Of a stretch of DNA of 64,000 nt, positions 33,758-42,252 are shown one piece after another. Source of the DNA: Roseivirga sp. 4D4. GTDB taxonomy: Bacteria > Bacteroidota > Bacteroidia > Cytophagales > Cyclobacteriaceae. Where the stretch lies: NCBI RefSeq assembly GCF_001747095.1, contig NZ_MDGP01000001.1:1161001-1225000 (forward strand), read 5' to 3'. A program made the translations under genes and the position numbers. Position 1 is the first letter of the stretch; each line of letters opens with the position of its first letter. The notes beneath the pieces were generated by a model. The model saw nothing but the letters and a program-made list of their open reading frames with translations, searched no databases and was not told where the DNA came from.

Positions 33758-34076
33758 CATTCTCAACTCAACTAAGATTTGACATAAATAAATGCATGGG
33801 ATCACGTGCTGACCCCATGCCTGACACAACCAAAACTTTTGGGCAGAATTGCTTAGAAGCGCCCAGAGAATTGACTTGACTGATTGTCTTCACTTCGTAA
33901 AATCACCCACACGAAGTATGAATCGAAACCCCAACATCAAGCACTTAACTAAGCCTTATCTCAGTAAATTCAGCATAGCCTTTGTGCTTTCAGTACTAAT
34001 ATGAAATGAAATAAACGTCTGTAGAACTAGTAATTGGTAATCAGCTAGGCAACTTGTATACATGATGGCTTCTTTC
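33758..34076. other. Intergenic stretch without recognisable gene
   Basis: After the terminator about 320 bp remain before the LytTR gene end. A GCATGGG/CCCATGC inverted repeat with a 13-base loop (about 33793-33820) is visible, and only very short frames are open. Nothing else was recognised. Confidence 0.5.
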
Positions 34077-34835
34077 TTATAAGTGTATGTTATTCCACTT
34101 TTTGAGTACCTGCATCAAATTGTCCTTTTTCCGCACGGAAACAGGTAATGTGGCCCCATTTGTCATAATTAAAGACCCACCTTCACTTCGCTCAAATCGC
34201 TTGACATGGTTAATATTTACCAGATAGGAATGGTGGATTCGGACAAAATTTGATTCGTTCATAAACTCCTCATATGACTTGAGGTTTTTCGACACCAAGA
34301 TCTCTTCATCATTCAAGAGAACAAATCGCGTATAACTACCCTCAGCTGCACACCACAGGATGTCATTCATTTCTACGACATGCATGCATTCAGAATCGCT
34401 TAGGACAATCTTAGCTCCATGGTTGTTCCTATTCAAATGATTTTCTAAAATCTCAATTCTGGCCTGTAGATTAAGACCAATTTTGCTTGCCTTCGCTTTC
34501 TCTACAGAATTTATAAGATCCTCTGAATCAATAGGTTTTAGCAAAAAGTCTAAAGCACTACATTTGAAAGCGTCAATCGCATACTTGTCATGAGCTGTAA
34601 TGAAGATCACCTGACTTGCCAGATGGGGATTTGACTTGATTAGATCAACACCTGTACCATCATCCATTTCAATATCAAGAAAGATTAGATCTGGTGCTTT
34701 CTCATCGATGAGTTGTTGACCAGATGCACAACTCTGTGCCTCTCCGATTACATTTATCTCCGAACAGTATATCTCGAGCAGTTTAATTAGACCTGCCCTG
34801 ATATGAGGTTCATTGTCTATGACGACAGCATTCAT
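34077..34835 (-). CDS. LytTR-family response regulator
   Basis: A 252-residue protein from the ATG at 34835 (a TTG codon at 34838 would add one residue). Residues 1-120: receiver domain with acidic pocket DNE, phospho-acceptor Asp54 in IFLDIEMDDG, Thr in VIFITAHDK and Lys in FLLKPID. Residues about 150-250: LytTR domain (LWCAAEGSYTRFVLL, SYEEFMNESNFVRIHHSYLV, LPVSVRKKDNLMQVL). The gene shares one base with the sensor kinase stop (TGATG), so the two are translationally coupled. Direct repeats that match the LytTR consensus lie upstream of the pair at 36845-36880. Confidence 0.93.
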   Translation of the reverse strand: MNAVVIDNEPHIRAGLIKLLEIYCSEINVIGEAQSCASGQQLIDEKAPDLIFLDIEMDDGTGVDLIKSNPHLASQVIFITAHDKYAIDAFKCSALDFLLKPIDSEDLINSVEKAKASKIGLNLQARIEILENHLNRNNHGAKIVLSDSECMHVVEMNDILWCAAEGSYTRFVLLNDEEILVSKNLKSYEEFMNESNFVRIHHSYLVNINHVKRFERSEGGSLIMTNGATLPVSVRKKDNLMQVLKKWNNIHL

Positions 34836-36775
34836 CAATCGAATTGAATAGGAAGTTCAAAAATCACCTCGGTACCAATGACTTCATGATTTTCACCGAG
34901 TTTATCCTTAGCAATAAAAGAAATATTCCGCTTAAGCTGTTTCTTCAAGAGCTCGATTCTGTCTTTTGTAATCTTAGTAGCGAGGGGTTCATGATCACTG
35001 CCCTTATCCCTTTTAGCCTTTTTCAGCGCTGTAGCCTTAGAAAGCCCTACTCCATTGTCCTCAACTTTGAACATTAAAAGGTCTCCCTCTTGCTTAAAGC
35101 TGACCTGTATTAAGCCATCCATGATTTCTGCAATGCCATGTTCTAGTGAGTTCTCAATAAAGGGTTGGGCAAACATGGGTGGGATCATAATTTCATTAAT
35201 GTCGTCTATCGTATCAATATCTATTCGATAGTCGAAACGGTTATCGAAACGAATCTTTTGAAGATCGAGATAATGCCTAAGCGTTGATACCTCGGCATCT
35301 AGCGACACCAAATCTCTCCGACTGTTTTCCAAAATCCTTCTCATCAACTTCGCAAACTTGGAGAGGTAGTTTAAGGCATTGGAACCTTGTCCTTTGTCAA
35401 TTAGAAAAAGCTGGATGGAAGAAAGCGCATTGAAAAGGAAATGTGGATTCAACTGAGACCTTAAAAGATCATTCTTGGCCTTTTGTTTAGCCAGCTGTTC
35501 CATTTCTAACTTGGATTTAAAGACCTTATAGAAGTATAAGAATGTAACAATGAGAAGTAGCACGAGAGCACCGAAAAGTAATAATTGTGTCCTTTGGCGT
35601 GCCTCGCTTTCCTTTTGAAGTAAGTTCAATGAGGCGATTTTATCCTCCTTCTCCTGAGTTTCATACTTGGCAGAAAGCCTCTCTATTCTTTGATTGGCCT
35701 TTACCTGATTCAAACTGTCCTGGAGACGGCCTCTCTCTTGTTCATAACCAAGGGCATTCTTGTAATCTCGCCTGTCGCTAGCCAACTCAACCAGCCAGTT
35801 TAAAGCATTAATCTCATTTCGTGTTACTTCATAGGCCCTTGCTAGCTCCAAACTCTCTTCCGCATAGTTATAAGCCTCAGACAGCTGATTCTGAGCAGCG
35901 AGTGTCTTGCTTCGATACAGATGAGAAGTAATGAGGAAGCCATACTCCTCTATCGGGGTCACTTCATCCCTCAATTGATTAGCATACTTAATAGCACCTC
36001 GATAATCACCATTGAGGTAGGACCCAATGGTCAACGAATTCAGGGCATGCCATTTGATAGCAATTTCATTAGTCACCAGCGCCAGGTCATAGGCCCTTTT
36101 GGCATAATAAAATGAGGAGTCTCCTACCTCCATTCTGCTATATGCTGTCGCCAGATTTCCAACAGCTGTGGCAATCTGAGACGAATCCTTTAAGGCTTCG
36201 GCAAGGACAAGTGATTTGTAATAGTATTTTACCGCCAGGTCATCCCTATCAAGACCGGCATAAGTCACTGCTATGGCATTAATCGAAGCCGCCTCTACTT
36301 GCCTTTTACCAATTGATCTGGATATGTCTAATGCCTTTTCGAAATAAACCAAGGCAGAGTCATCCTGATCTTCTCTGGCAAACAGATTACCGATGAAGTA
36401 GGTGAATTGCGCATAGTACAATGAATCTCCATTGCTCAAGGCGTGATCGATCGTTTCGTCAAGTAAAGCCCTTGATTTGACCACCTCATCCTGATATTTG
36501 AGGTGAATGAAACGTATGTTAATCGCCTTGTAGTAAACAGATTTGTAATCTTTTTCGGCACTAATGCTCAATACAGAATCGAGCGAATTATCGAACTGGG
36601 AAAAACCGGGTTCATAGGTGGATTCATCGGCATAATTAAAAGTGAATATTACACGATAAAGAGAGTCTAAAACACCCGTCAACGCTTTCTCTTCAGCGTT
36701 TTGAGCCCAGGACATAGTACTTATGCAAATCAGGGCGCCAATTACGAGGCCAGCCCTCATCCTAATTGGAATCAT
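34835..36775 (-). CDS. TPR-containing LytS-type sensor histidine kinase
   Basis: From the ATG at 36775 the protein has 646 residues (ATG at 36760 is an alternative). Seen: signal peptide/first helix ending MSWAQ, then tetratricopeptide-like helix pairs over residues about 70-370 (YFEKALDISRSIG, AVKYYYKSLVLAEAL), one membrane helix at about 395-418 (LLLFGALVLLLIVTFLYFY), then His_kinase with LRSQLNPHFLFNAL and HATPase with MIPPMFAQPFIENSLEHGI. Known: Bacteroidota TPR sensor kinases pair with LytTR regulators. Inferred: the periplasmic TPR region senses a partner protein or peptide. It precedes the coupled LytTR regulator. Confidence 0.92.
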   Translation of the reverse strand: MIPIRMRAGLVIGALICISTMSWAQNAEEKALTGVLDSLYRVIFTFNYADESTYEPGFSQFDNSLDSVLSISAEKDYKSVYYKAINIRFIHLKYQDEVVKSRALLDETIDHALSNGDSLYYAQFTYFIGNLFAREDQDDSALVYFEKALDISRSIGKRQVEAASINAIAVTYAGLDRDDLAVKYYYKSLVLAEALKDSSQIATAVGNLATAYSRMEVGDSSFYYAKRAYDLALVTNEIAIKWHALNSLTIGSYLNGDYRGAIKYANQLRDEVTPIEEYGFLITSHLYRSKTLAAQNQLSEAYNYAEESLELARAYEVTRNEINALNWLVELASDRRDYKNALGYEQERGRLQDSLNQVKANQRIERLSAKYETQEKEDKIASLNLLQKESEARQRTQLLLFGALVLLLIVTFLYFYKVFKSKLEMEQLAKQKAKNDLLRSQLNPHFLFNALSSIQLFLIDKGQGSNALNYLSKFAKLMRRILENSRRDLVSLDAEVSTLRHYLDLQKIRFDNRFDYRIDIDTIDDINEIMIPPMFAQPFIENSLEHGIAEIMDGLIQVSFKQEGDLLMFKVEDNGVGLSKATALKKAKRDKGSDHEPLATKITKDRIELLKKQLKRNISFIAKDKLGENHEVIGTEVIFELPIQFD

Positions 36776-36844
36776 CGTCAAGTTTAGTTTTAGTTGTCAA
36801 TCTAATTTAAGCTATTGTAATAACTCATTCCCCAAAGCTTGAGG

Positions 36845-36880
36845 TCAATTGATAAGTGTAGCCCCTCAGTTGATAAATGT
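36845..36880. promoter_or_regulatory. LytTR-type direct-repeat pair in a divergent promoter region
   Basis: TCAATTGATAAGTGT (36845-36859) and TCAGTTGATAAATGT (36866-36880) match at 13 of 15 positions and lie exactly 21 bp apart. TCAGTTGAT fits every position of the AgrA-type LytTR consensus [TA][AC][CA]GTTN[AG][TG]; the first unit differs at one. The site stands 70 bp before the kinase/LytTR operon and 126 bp before the amidohydrolase operon, so it can serve either or both. The rest of the 230-bp gap shows no other clear site. Confidence 0.6.
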
Positions 36881-37005
36881 GAGTGAAAACAGGTATCAGC
36901 TTACCCCCAAAATCATTATTGAACCACTCTCATATTTGACTTTGAAATGATAGGACCTTTGAAGTATATTATCCCCTTGAACAAATCATAACTAAAATTC
37001 TCAAT

Positions 37006-38712
37006 ATGAAATCGCTTCGAATGTTACGCCTACACTTAGTGTTGCTGCTTTCATTCACTGTATTGCAAACAAGTTTGTTAGCTCAGAGTGACCCTACGGG
37101 TAAGTCTGCTGTGACCAGTACTTATGCAATTACCAATGCTACGGTGATAACGATGCCGGGTAGTGAAATGAAGGATGCCACTGTGGTAGTCAAAAATGGA
37201 TTAATAATAGGTGTGGGAAAAAATGTTTCCATACCGAATGACGCAGAGGTAATCGATGCAACTGGGCTATACGTATACCCAGCTTTTATCGATGGTATGT
37301 CTAATACCGGTGCCAAAAGACCTGAAAGTCTACCAAGACCTCAAAACCTCTTTACACCAGATCCACCGAACGATTATGCGGGTATTACTCCCGAAAACAG
37401 CGTAATCAGTCAAATAGATATTAAGAGTAGCAGCATCACCAACATGAGGAAAGTTGGTTTTGCCATCTCTCATAGTGTGCCTTACGGAAGAATGCTTCCG
37501 GGTTCAGGTTCACTTTTACTGCTCAACGAAGCCACTCATATGGATGAGATCATTCTGGCCAAGGATGTAGCGCTTTATGCACAATGGGTAGGTGCTCCAG
37601 GAGCATACCCTGGCAATATCTTAGGTATGATGGCCAAGTGGAGAAACCTTTACCGTAATGCGGAAAACCACAAGAACCATACAGAGCTATATGCTCAGAA
37701 CCCTGCTGGTCTACCAAGACCTGTTAATGATAGAGTAAGCTTAGCTTTCCACCCTGTGATCGGGAAAAGTAAGCCAGTAATGTTCGATGTAAGCAGTATG
37801 CTGGATGTAAGACGCGCTATGCGCCTTCAAAATGACCTTGGTTTCGACCTGATCGTTTCAGGTGTTAAGCAAGCTTGGGATTTGGTAGACGAATTAAAGG
37901 CTACTGGCACACCGATATTCTTATCGCTTGATCTTCCAGACAAGCCAAAAGATGCCAAGGGTGATGATGTTTCAGACGAAGTCAGAGCGCTCGAGGCCAG
38001 ACGTATGGAATTCTATAACAAATATGTAAGTCAAGCTGCAGCCTTGCAATCAGCAGGTGTTAAGTTCGGTTTCTCAGCCAGAGGTACTAGTGCCAGCAAG
38101 ATCAAAAAGAGTGTTATGACCTTGATTGAAAATGGTCTCAGTGAAAGTGATGCATTAGCCGCTTTGACTACCAATCCTGCTTCAATGCTTGGTATTGATC
38201 AAGTAGCAGGATCCATCGAGAACGGTAAAATGGCTAACCTCATGGTTTCAACCGCTCCTTACTTCACTAAGGATTCTCAGATTAAAATGATGTTTGTAGA
38301 TGGTACCAAGCATGTTTATGAAGTAAAAGAGAAAAAGGCTAAGAAAGACACCGACACTGCAGACGCTGAAGAGGCCCCTGCAGCAGGAGGAGATGCGCTT
38401 GTAGGTACTTGGTCTTATGAGCTGGTAACACCAGGAGAACCTCAAGGTGGTAAAATGATCATCAAGAGAGAAGACGGTAAATACTCTGGAGTATTGACAA
38501 GCAATGATGGAACACCTGACAACGACATGAATAACATCAATTTTAGAGATGGTCAATTAACATTCGATTTTGACATTGATGCTGGTGGCCAATCTGTAAC
38601 TGTTGTAGTTGAGGGTAGCATCTCCGGTACCGAATTTGATGCTGAAGCTTCGGTTTCCGTAGGCGGTCAAAGCTTTGAATTAGGATTTACTGCTTCAAAA
38701 GACGGTAAGTAA
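37006..38712 (+). CDS. Secreted amidohydrolase-family protein, degenerate metal site, extra C-terminal domain
   Basis: A 568-residue exported protein (signal ends TSLLAQ). Seen: the N-terminal composite sheet (ITNATVITMPG, VVKNGLIIGVG) and the C-terminal sheet region (LTTNPASMLGIDQVAGSIENG). The usual metal motif of the family, D-A-H-x-H, reads FIDGMSN here, so both histidines are missing. Residues about 390-568 add an acidic linker and a beta domain (GTWSYELVTPG, GEPQGGKMIIK, VEGSISGTEFDAE) of the lipocalin-like kind often found in Bacteroidota. Inferred: a non-catalytic partner of the next gene, which keeps the metal site; they are 22 bp apart. A LytTR-like site lies upstream. Confidence 0.82.
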   Translation: MKSLRMLRLHLVLLLSFTVLQTSLLAQSDPTGKSAVTSTYAITNATVITMPGSEMKDATVVVKNGLIIGVGKNVSIPNDAEVIDATGLYVYPAFIDGMSNTGAKRPESLPRPQNLFTPDPPNDYAGITPENSVISQIDIKSSSITNMRKVGFAISHSVPYGRMLPGSGSLLLLNEATHMDEIILAKDVALYAQWVGAPGAYPGNILGMMAKWRNLYRNAENHKNHTELYAQNPAGLPRPVNDRVSLAFHPVIGKSKPVMFDVSSMLDVRRAMRLQNDLGFDLIVSGVKQAWDLVDELKATGTPIFLSLDLPDKPKDAKGDDVSDEVRALEARRMEFYNKYVSQAAALQSAGVKFGFSARGTSASKIKKSVMTLIENGLSESDALAALTTNPASMLGIDQVAGSIENGKMANLMVSTAPYFTKDSQIKMMFVDGTKHVYEVKEKKAKKDTDTADAEEAPAAGGDALVGTWSYELVTPGEPQGGKMIIKREDGKYSGVLTSNDGTPDNDMNNINFRDGQLTFDFDIDAGGQSVTVVVEGSISGTEFDAEASVSVGGQSFELGFTASKDGK

Positions 38713-38734
38713 TCGACTCAAAAAGATACAAATC

Positions 38735-40102
38735 ATGAAAATGAAAAATATACTAACCCTTCTCCTCGCCTTCTTTAGCACAGTGGCACTGGCACAAGTC
38801 CAAAAAGGAGATATACTTATAAAGAATGGAACAGTTTTAACTGTTACCAATGGTACGCTTGAAAATACCGATGTATTAGTGAGAAATGGTAAAATCTCTA
38901 GAATCGGTAAAGGGCTTCGAGCTCCTAGAGGCGTGGAAACTGTAGATGCCACAGGAAAATTCGTAATGCCTGGTATCATTGATGCACATTCCCATATTGC
39001 GGGTAGCGCTATTAATGAAGGAACAAGTCAAGTGACAGCTGAGGTAAGCATGGAAGATGTTGTGAACCCGCTTGATGTCTCCATCTATCGTGCTTTAGCC
39101 GGTGGTGTGACAAGCATTCACCTGATGCACGGTTCGGCTAACGTAATTGGTGGTCAGAACGAAACGATGAAGCTAAGGTATGGCACGACTAATCCGGATG
39201 ATCTAAGGTTTGAAGGAGCTCCGAGAACCATCAAGTTCGCCTTAGGTGAAAACCCAACTCGTGGTGGCCGATCTAGAGGCATCCAACCTCAAAGTCGTAT
39301 GGGCGTTGAAAACATGCTCAGAAACTCTTTCACAGAAGCGATCGCTTATCGCAAAAAATGGGATGCTTACAATGCCGATAAATCTGCCAGAAAAGTTGCT
39401 CCTGAGTATGATCTCAGAATGCAGACCTTGGTAGACATAATGAATGGAGATGTACTTGTTCACTGTCACTCATATAGAGCAGATGAGATTTATATGTTAA
39501 TGAAGGTGTTTAGCGATTTCGGTATTCCGAAATTGACATTCCAACATGCTAATGAAGCTTACAAAGTGGCACCTGAACTGGCTGCTTTTGGGGCAAGCGC
39601 TTCAGTATTTGCCGATTGGTGGGCATATAAACTGGAAGTATATTACTCTACTGCATACAACGCGGCCATCTTAACTGAAAATGGTGTGCTTACTTCAATT
39701 AATTCGGATTCAGGAGAATTAATCAGACACCTTTTCCATGAAGCCGCAAAAACGCAGAAATATGGTAACCTATCGGATGATCAGGCACTAGCCCTTATCA
39801 CACTCAACCCTGCAAAGCAATTAGGCATTGACAACAGAGTTGGATCGATCGAAGAAGGCAAAGATGCTGACATTGCAATTTTCGAAGGTCACCCACTATC
39901 TGTTTACGCTATTCCATTGATGACTTTTGTGGATGGTATCAAATACTTTGACAAATCTGAAGATAAAGGCGATGTTAGAATTTTCATCAATCCGGAGTCT
40001 TCTATTGAAGAAGTAATGATTTATGACAGACATGATGATCACAGATGCCTTGAAGGGGCTAATGTATTGTCACTCGAAGAATTATTCTCTAACAAAAAAT
40101 GA
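38735..40102 (+). CDS. Secreted amidohydrolase with intact metal motifs
   Basis: A 455-residue exported protein (signal ends STVALAQ). Seen: MPGIIDAHSHIAG with the H-x-H pair, LVHCHSYRADEI (third His region), LTFQHANEAYKV (fourth His) and INSDSGELIRHLFHEA with the catalytic Asp, so this member of the trio appears able to bind a metal pair. LNPAKQLGIDNRVGSIEEGKDADIAIF closes the barrel. Known: the superfamily hydrolyses cyclic amides, dipeptides or nucleobases; close relatives in Bacteroidota are called imidazolonepropionase-like. The substrate is unknown. The stop and the next start overlap as ATGA. Confidence 0.88.
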   Translation: MKMKNILTLLLAFFSTVALAQVQKGDILIKNGTVLTVTNGTLENTDVLVRNGKISRIGKGLRAPRGVETVDATGKFVMPGIIDAHSHIAGSAINEGTSQVTAEVSMEDVVNPLDVSIYRALAGGVTSIHLMHGSANVIGGQNETMKLRYGTTNPDDLRFEGAPRTIKFALGENPTRGGRSRGIQPQSRMGVENMLRNSFTEAIAYRKKWDAYNADKSARKVAPEYDLRMQTLVDIMNGDVLVHCHSYRADEIYMLMKVFSDFGIPKLTFQHANEAYKVAPELAAFGASASVFADWWAYKLEVYYSTAYNAAILTENGVLTSINSDSGELIRHLFHEAAKTQKYGNLSDDQALALITLNPAKQLGIDNRVGSIEEGKDADIAIFEGHPLSVYAIPLMTFVDGIKYFDKSEDKGDVRIFINPESSIEEVMIYDRHDDHRCLEGANVLSLEELFSNKK

Positions 40103-41445
40103 TAAGAGAGATGAAAAATATAAGAACATTATTCGCAGCGTTACTCATGCTTGCCATCACTCCTCTTATGTCGTTTGCGCAAGAGGATGATCAGGTAATG
40201 AAAGCGCGTTCTGGCAAGTTTGCCTTAACAAATGCCAAGATTTATACCGTTACGAATGGTATTATCGAAAACGGTACGATCATTATTAACAATGGTATTA
40301 TTGAAGCTGTTGGCGCGAACGTGAGCATTCCAGCTGATGCTGAAGTCTTTGACTATCAGGGGAAAGAAATTTACCCAGGTATGATCGATGGAGGTACTAC
40401 ACTAGGTTTGGCTGAGATTGGAAGTATCTCAGAAGCCAATGACTTCAGAGAATTTGGTACACTAACTCCTCAAATGCAGGCACTGACTGCAGTAAACCCT
40501 AACTCAACTGCCATTCCGGTGACAAGAGTCAGCGGTGTCACTACGGTTTGGACTATGCCTAGAGGTGGTGTTCTTTCTGGTACTGCCGCGACAATCAACC
40601 TGTTCGGTTACACGCCAGATCAGATGTTCGCAGGTTCTAAAGGAGTTGTAATGAACTTCCCTTCTACTGGTGGTGGAAGAAGGTTCAGAAGACTTTCTCC
40701 TGAGGAAGCTAAAAAGAGACAGGAAAGAGCACTCAAAACAGTTAACGATGCTTGGGACAAGGCTGAACTTTATGCTAAGCTTGAGAATTCTGATGAAGTA
40801 AGGTCTTACCCTGAAATTGAAGCTTTAGTACCTGTAGTTAAGGGTGAAATGATGCTTTTCATTGAGGCAAATGCTGCTAAGGATATTGTTGCGACCATCG
40901 AGTGGGTAAAAGAGAGAGGTTACAAGCAAGTAATCCTAACGGGTGTAGCCGAAGGCTGGAGAGTAGCGGATCAAATTGCAGAATCAGGACTACCAGTGAT
41001 TACTGGACCGGTTCAAGCGATTCCTACCCGCCAATCTGACGCTTATGATGCCGCTTATGCAAATCCTGGTATTATGGCTAAAGCAGGTGTTAAAGTTGCC
41101 TTAAGAACAATGGATTCTGAGAATGTCAGAAACTTGCCTTACCATGCAGGTTTTGCTGCTGCTTACGGCATGGGACGTGAAGAAGCTTTGAAAGCAATTA
41201 CGATCAATGCAGCCGAAATTCTCGGCATTGGCGATCAGGTTGGATCAATTGAAGTAGGTAAGAAGGCTAATATCTTCGTTGCTACTGGCGATCCTTTTGA
41301 GACAGCTACAAAAATTACAGACCTATTTATTGATGGATATAAAGTACCGATGACTTCACGTCAAATCAGACTTTATGACGAATTCTTAAATAGAACTCCT
41401 GGTGTTGACAAGGACAAGAAAGCCATCGACATCAAGAAAAGATAA
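40099..41445 (+). CDS. Secreted amidohydrolase-family protein lacking the metal HxH
   Basis: A 448-residue exported protein; the ATG at 40099 overlaps the upstream stop, and 40111 is an alternative giving the same signal peptide (ending LMSFAQ). Seen: FALTNAKIYTVTNGIIENGT at the N-terminal sheet and ITINAAEILGIGDQVGSIE at the C-terminal sheet, as in the two upstream genes. The place of the D-x-H-x-H motif reads MIDGGTTLG, and no His is found at the later metal positions, so catalysis is unlikely. Inferred: a structural partner of the active paralogue; the three genes form one operon ending at the terminator at 41471. Confidence 0.85.
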   Translation: MIREMKNIRTLFAALLMLAITPLMSFAQEDDQVMKARSGKFALTNAKIYTVTNGIIENGTIIINNGIIEAVGANVSIPADAEVFDYQGKEIYPGMIDGGTTLGLAEIGSISEANDFREFGTLTPQMQALTAVNPNSTAIPVTRVSGVTTVWTMPRGGVLSGTAATINLFGYTPDQMFAGSKGVVMNFPSTGGGRRFRRLSPEEAKKRQERALKTVNDAWDKAELYAKLENSDEVRSYPEIEALVPVVKGEMMLFIEANAAKDIVATIEWVKERGYKQVILTGVAEGWRVADQIAESGLPVITGPVQAIPTRQSDAYDAAYANPGIMAKAGVKVALRTMDSENVRNLPYHAGFAAAYGMGREEALKAITINAAEILGIGDQVGSIEVGKKANIFVATGDPFETATKITDLFIDGYKVPMTSRQIRLYDEFLNRTPGVDKDKKAIDIKKR

Positions 41446-41470
41446 CCACTTCAACCTCAACCTTAGAAAG

Positions 41471-41507
41471 GCCCCGCCCCGAGATTTCGGTGGTCGGGGC
41501 TTTTTTT
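41471..41507 (+). terminator. Terminator after the amidohydrolase operon
   Basis: GCCCCG and CGGGGC (outer arms) enclose an inner CCGA/TCGG hairpin, followed by seven T residues. The design is close to the element at 47614, suggesting a shared terminator module. It lies 25 bp after the stop codon at 41445. Confidence 0.8.
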
Positions 41508-41541
41508 ATTCACCCAGTCAGGCGTAAACCTGAGTTTGTTT

Positions 41542-42108
41542 TCATTTCACTTTAACCCAAAGCTCCACTCCCTTTGACTTAAATGGAGCAATCCATTCTC
41601 CATTTACCTTGACTTCAAAAACGCCCTCAAAAGAGCTCTCATCCACTTTTGTCCAGCGCTGGCGGTAATCCATCACTAAACCTCCTTTAGGTGCAGTTCT
41701 CTTAAGAAAGGGTGCATATTGACCTTCAGCATAATGGAGTTCGATGTCACGGGCAATTACACCATTTTTGTACTCAACAAATCCCCTACCGACTAAGAGA
41801 CCACCAGGATCGTTATACACCGAACTAATCACAAACTTCTCTTCAACGCCATCCCATGCAATCAAAGCGCTATTTTCGATAGTTTCAACACCATCCCGAA
41901 TGTTCCGGTTTCTTGAGAATATATACGTTCTATTAGGACCCCACTCAAAATCCATGAAGGCAGTGAACCCTTCCAGTGCCAACTTCCATGTGCCAACTAA
42001 ATAGGCCAATTGCTCATTTGGGTTTTCGCTTGTGGTATTGCTTTGGCCACTTACATCTTTTAATAAAAAAGAGAGAAGACATAACGTAAAGATCAATCTT
42101 GTACTCAT
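41542..42108 (-). CDS. Secreted protein of unknown function
   Basis: A 188-residue protein with a signal peptide (RLIFTLCLLSFLLKDVSG). Seen: EQLAYLVGTWKLALEGFTAF at the N-terminus, recalling beta-barrel lipocalin-like/DUF1579-type proteins that start with G-T-W, then alternating beta pattern with MDFEWGPNRTYIFSRNR, LIAWDGVEEKFVIS and MDYRQRWTKVD. No catalytic residue is recognisable. Known relatives bind lipids or are uncharacterised, so no function is claimed. It is convergent with the amidohydrolase operon and stands alone. Confidence 0.6.
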   Translation of the reverse strand: MSTRLIFTLCLLSFLLKDVSGQSNTTSENPNEQLAYLVGTWKLALEGFTAFMDFEWGPNRTYIFSRNRNIRDGVETIENSALIAWDGVEEKFVISSVYNDPGGLLVGRGFVEYKNGVIARDIELHYAEGQYAPFLKRTAPKGGLVMDYRQRWTKVDESSFEGVFEVKVNGEWIAPFKSKGVELWVKVK

Positions 42109-42252
42109 AATGATGATTTTGCATTATGAACGAAATTGAGAACTCTGCTTTTTATGTTTTATGCCAAACTGGCTTTAGTAAGTACAAACCTTGTGATTTG
42201 CTTATGCCAACATGGTGGCCATATCATCAAACTTCAAAATCGATAGCAAGGG

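Noticed and set aside
33758..34076. Riboswitch or small RNA suggested by GCATGGG/CCCATGC arms
   Set aside because: The arms are short with a 13-base loop, there is no T-run, and no known aptamer core was recognised.
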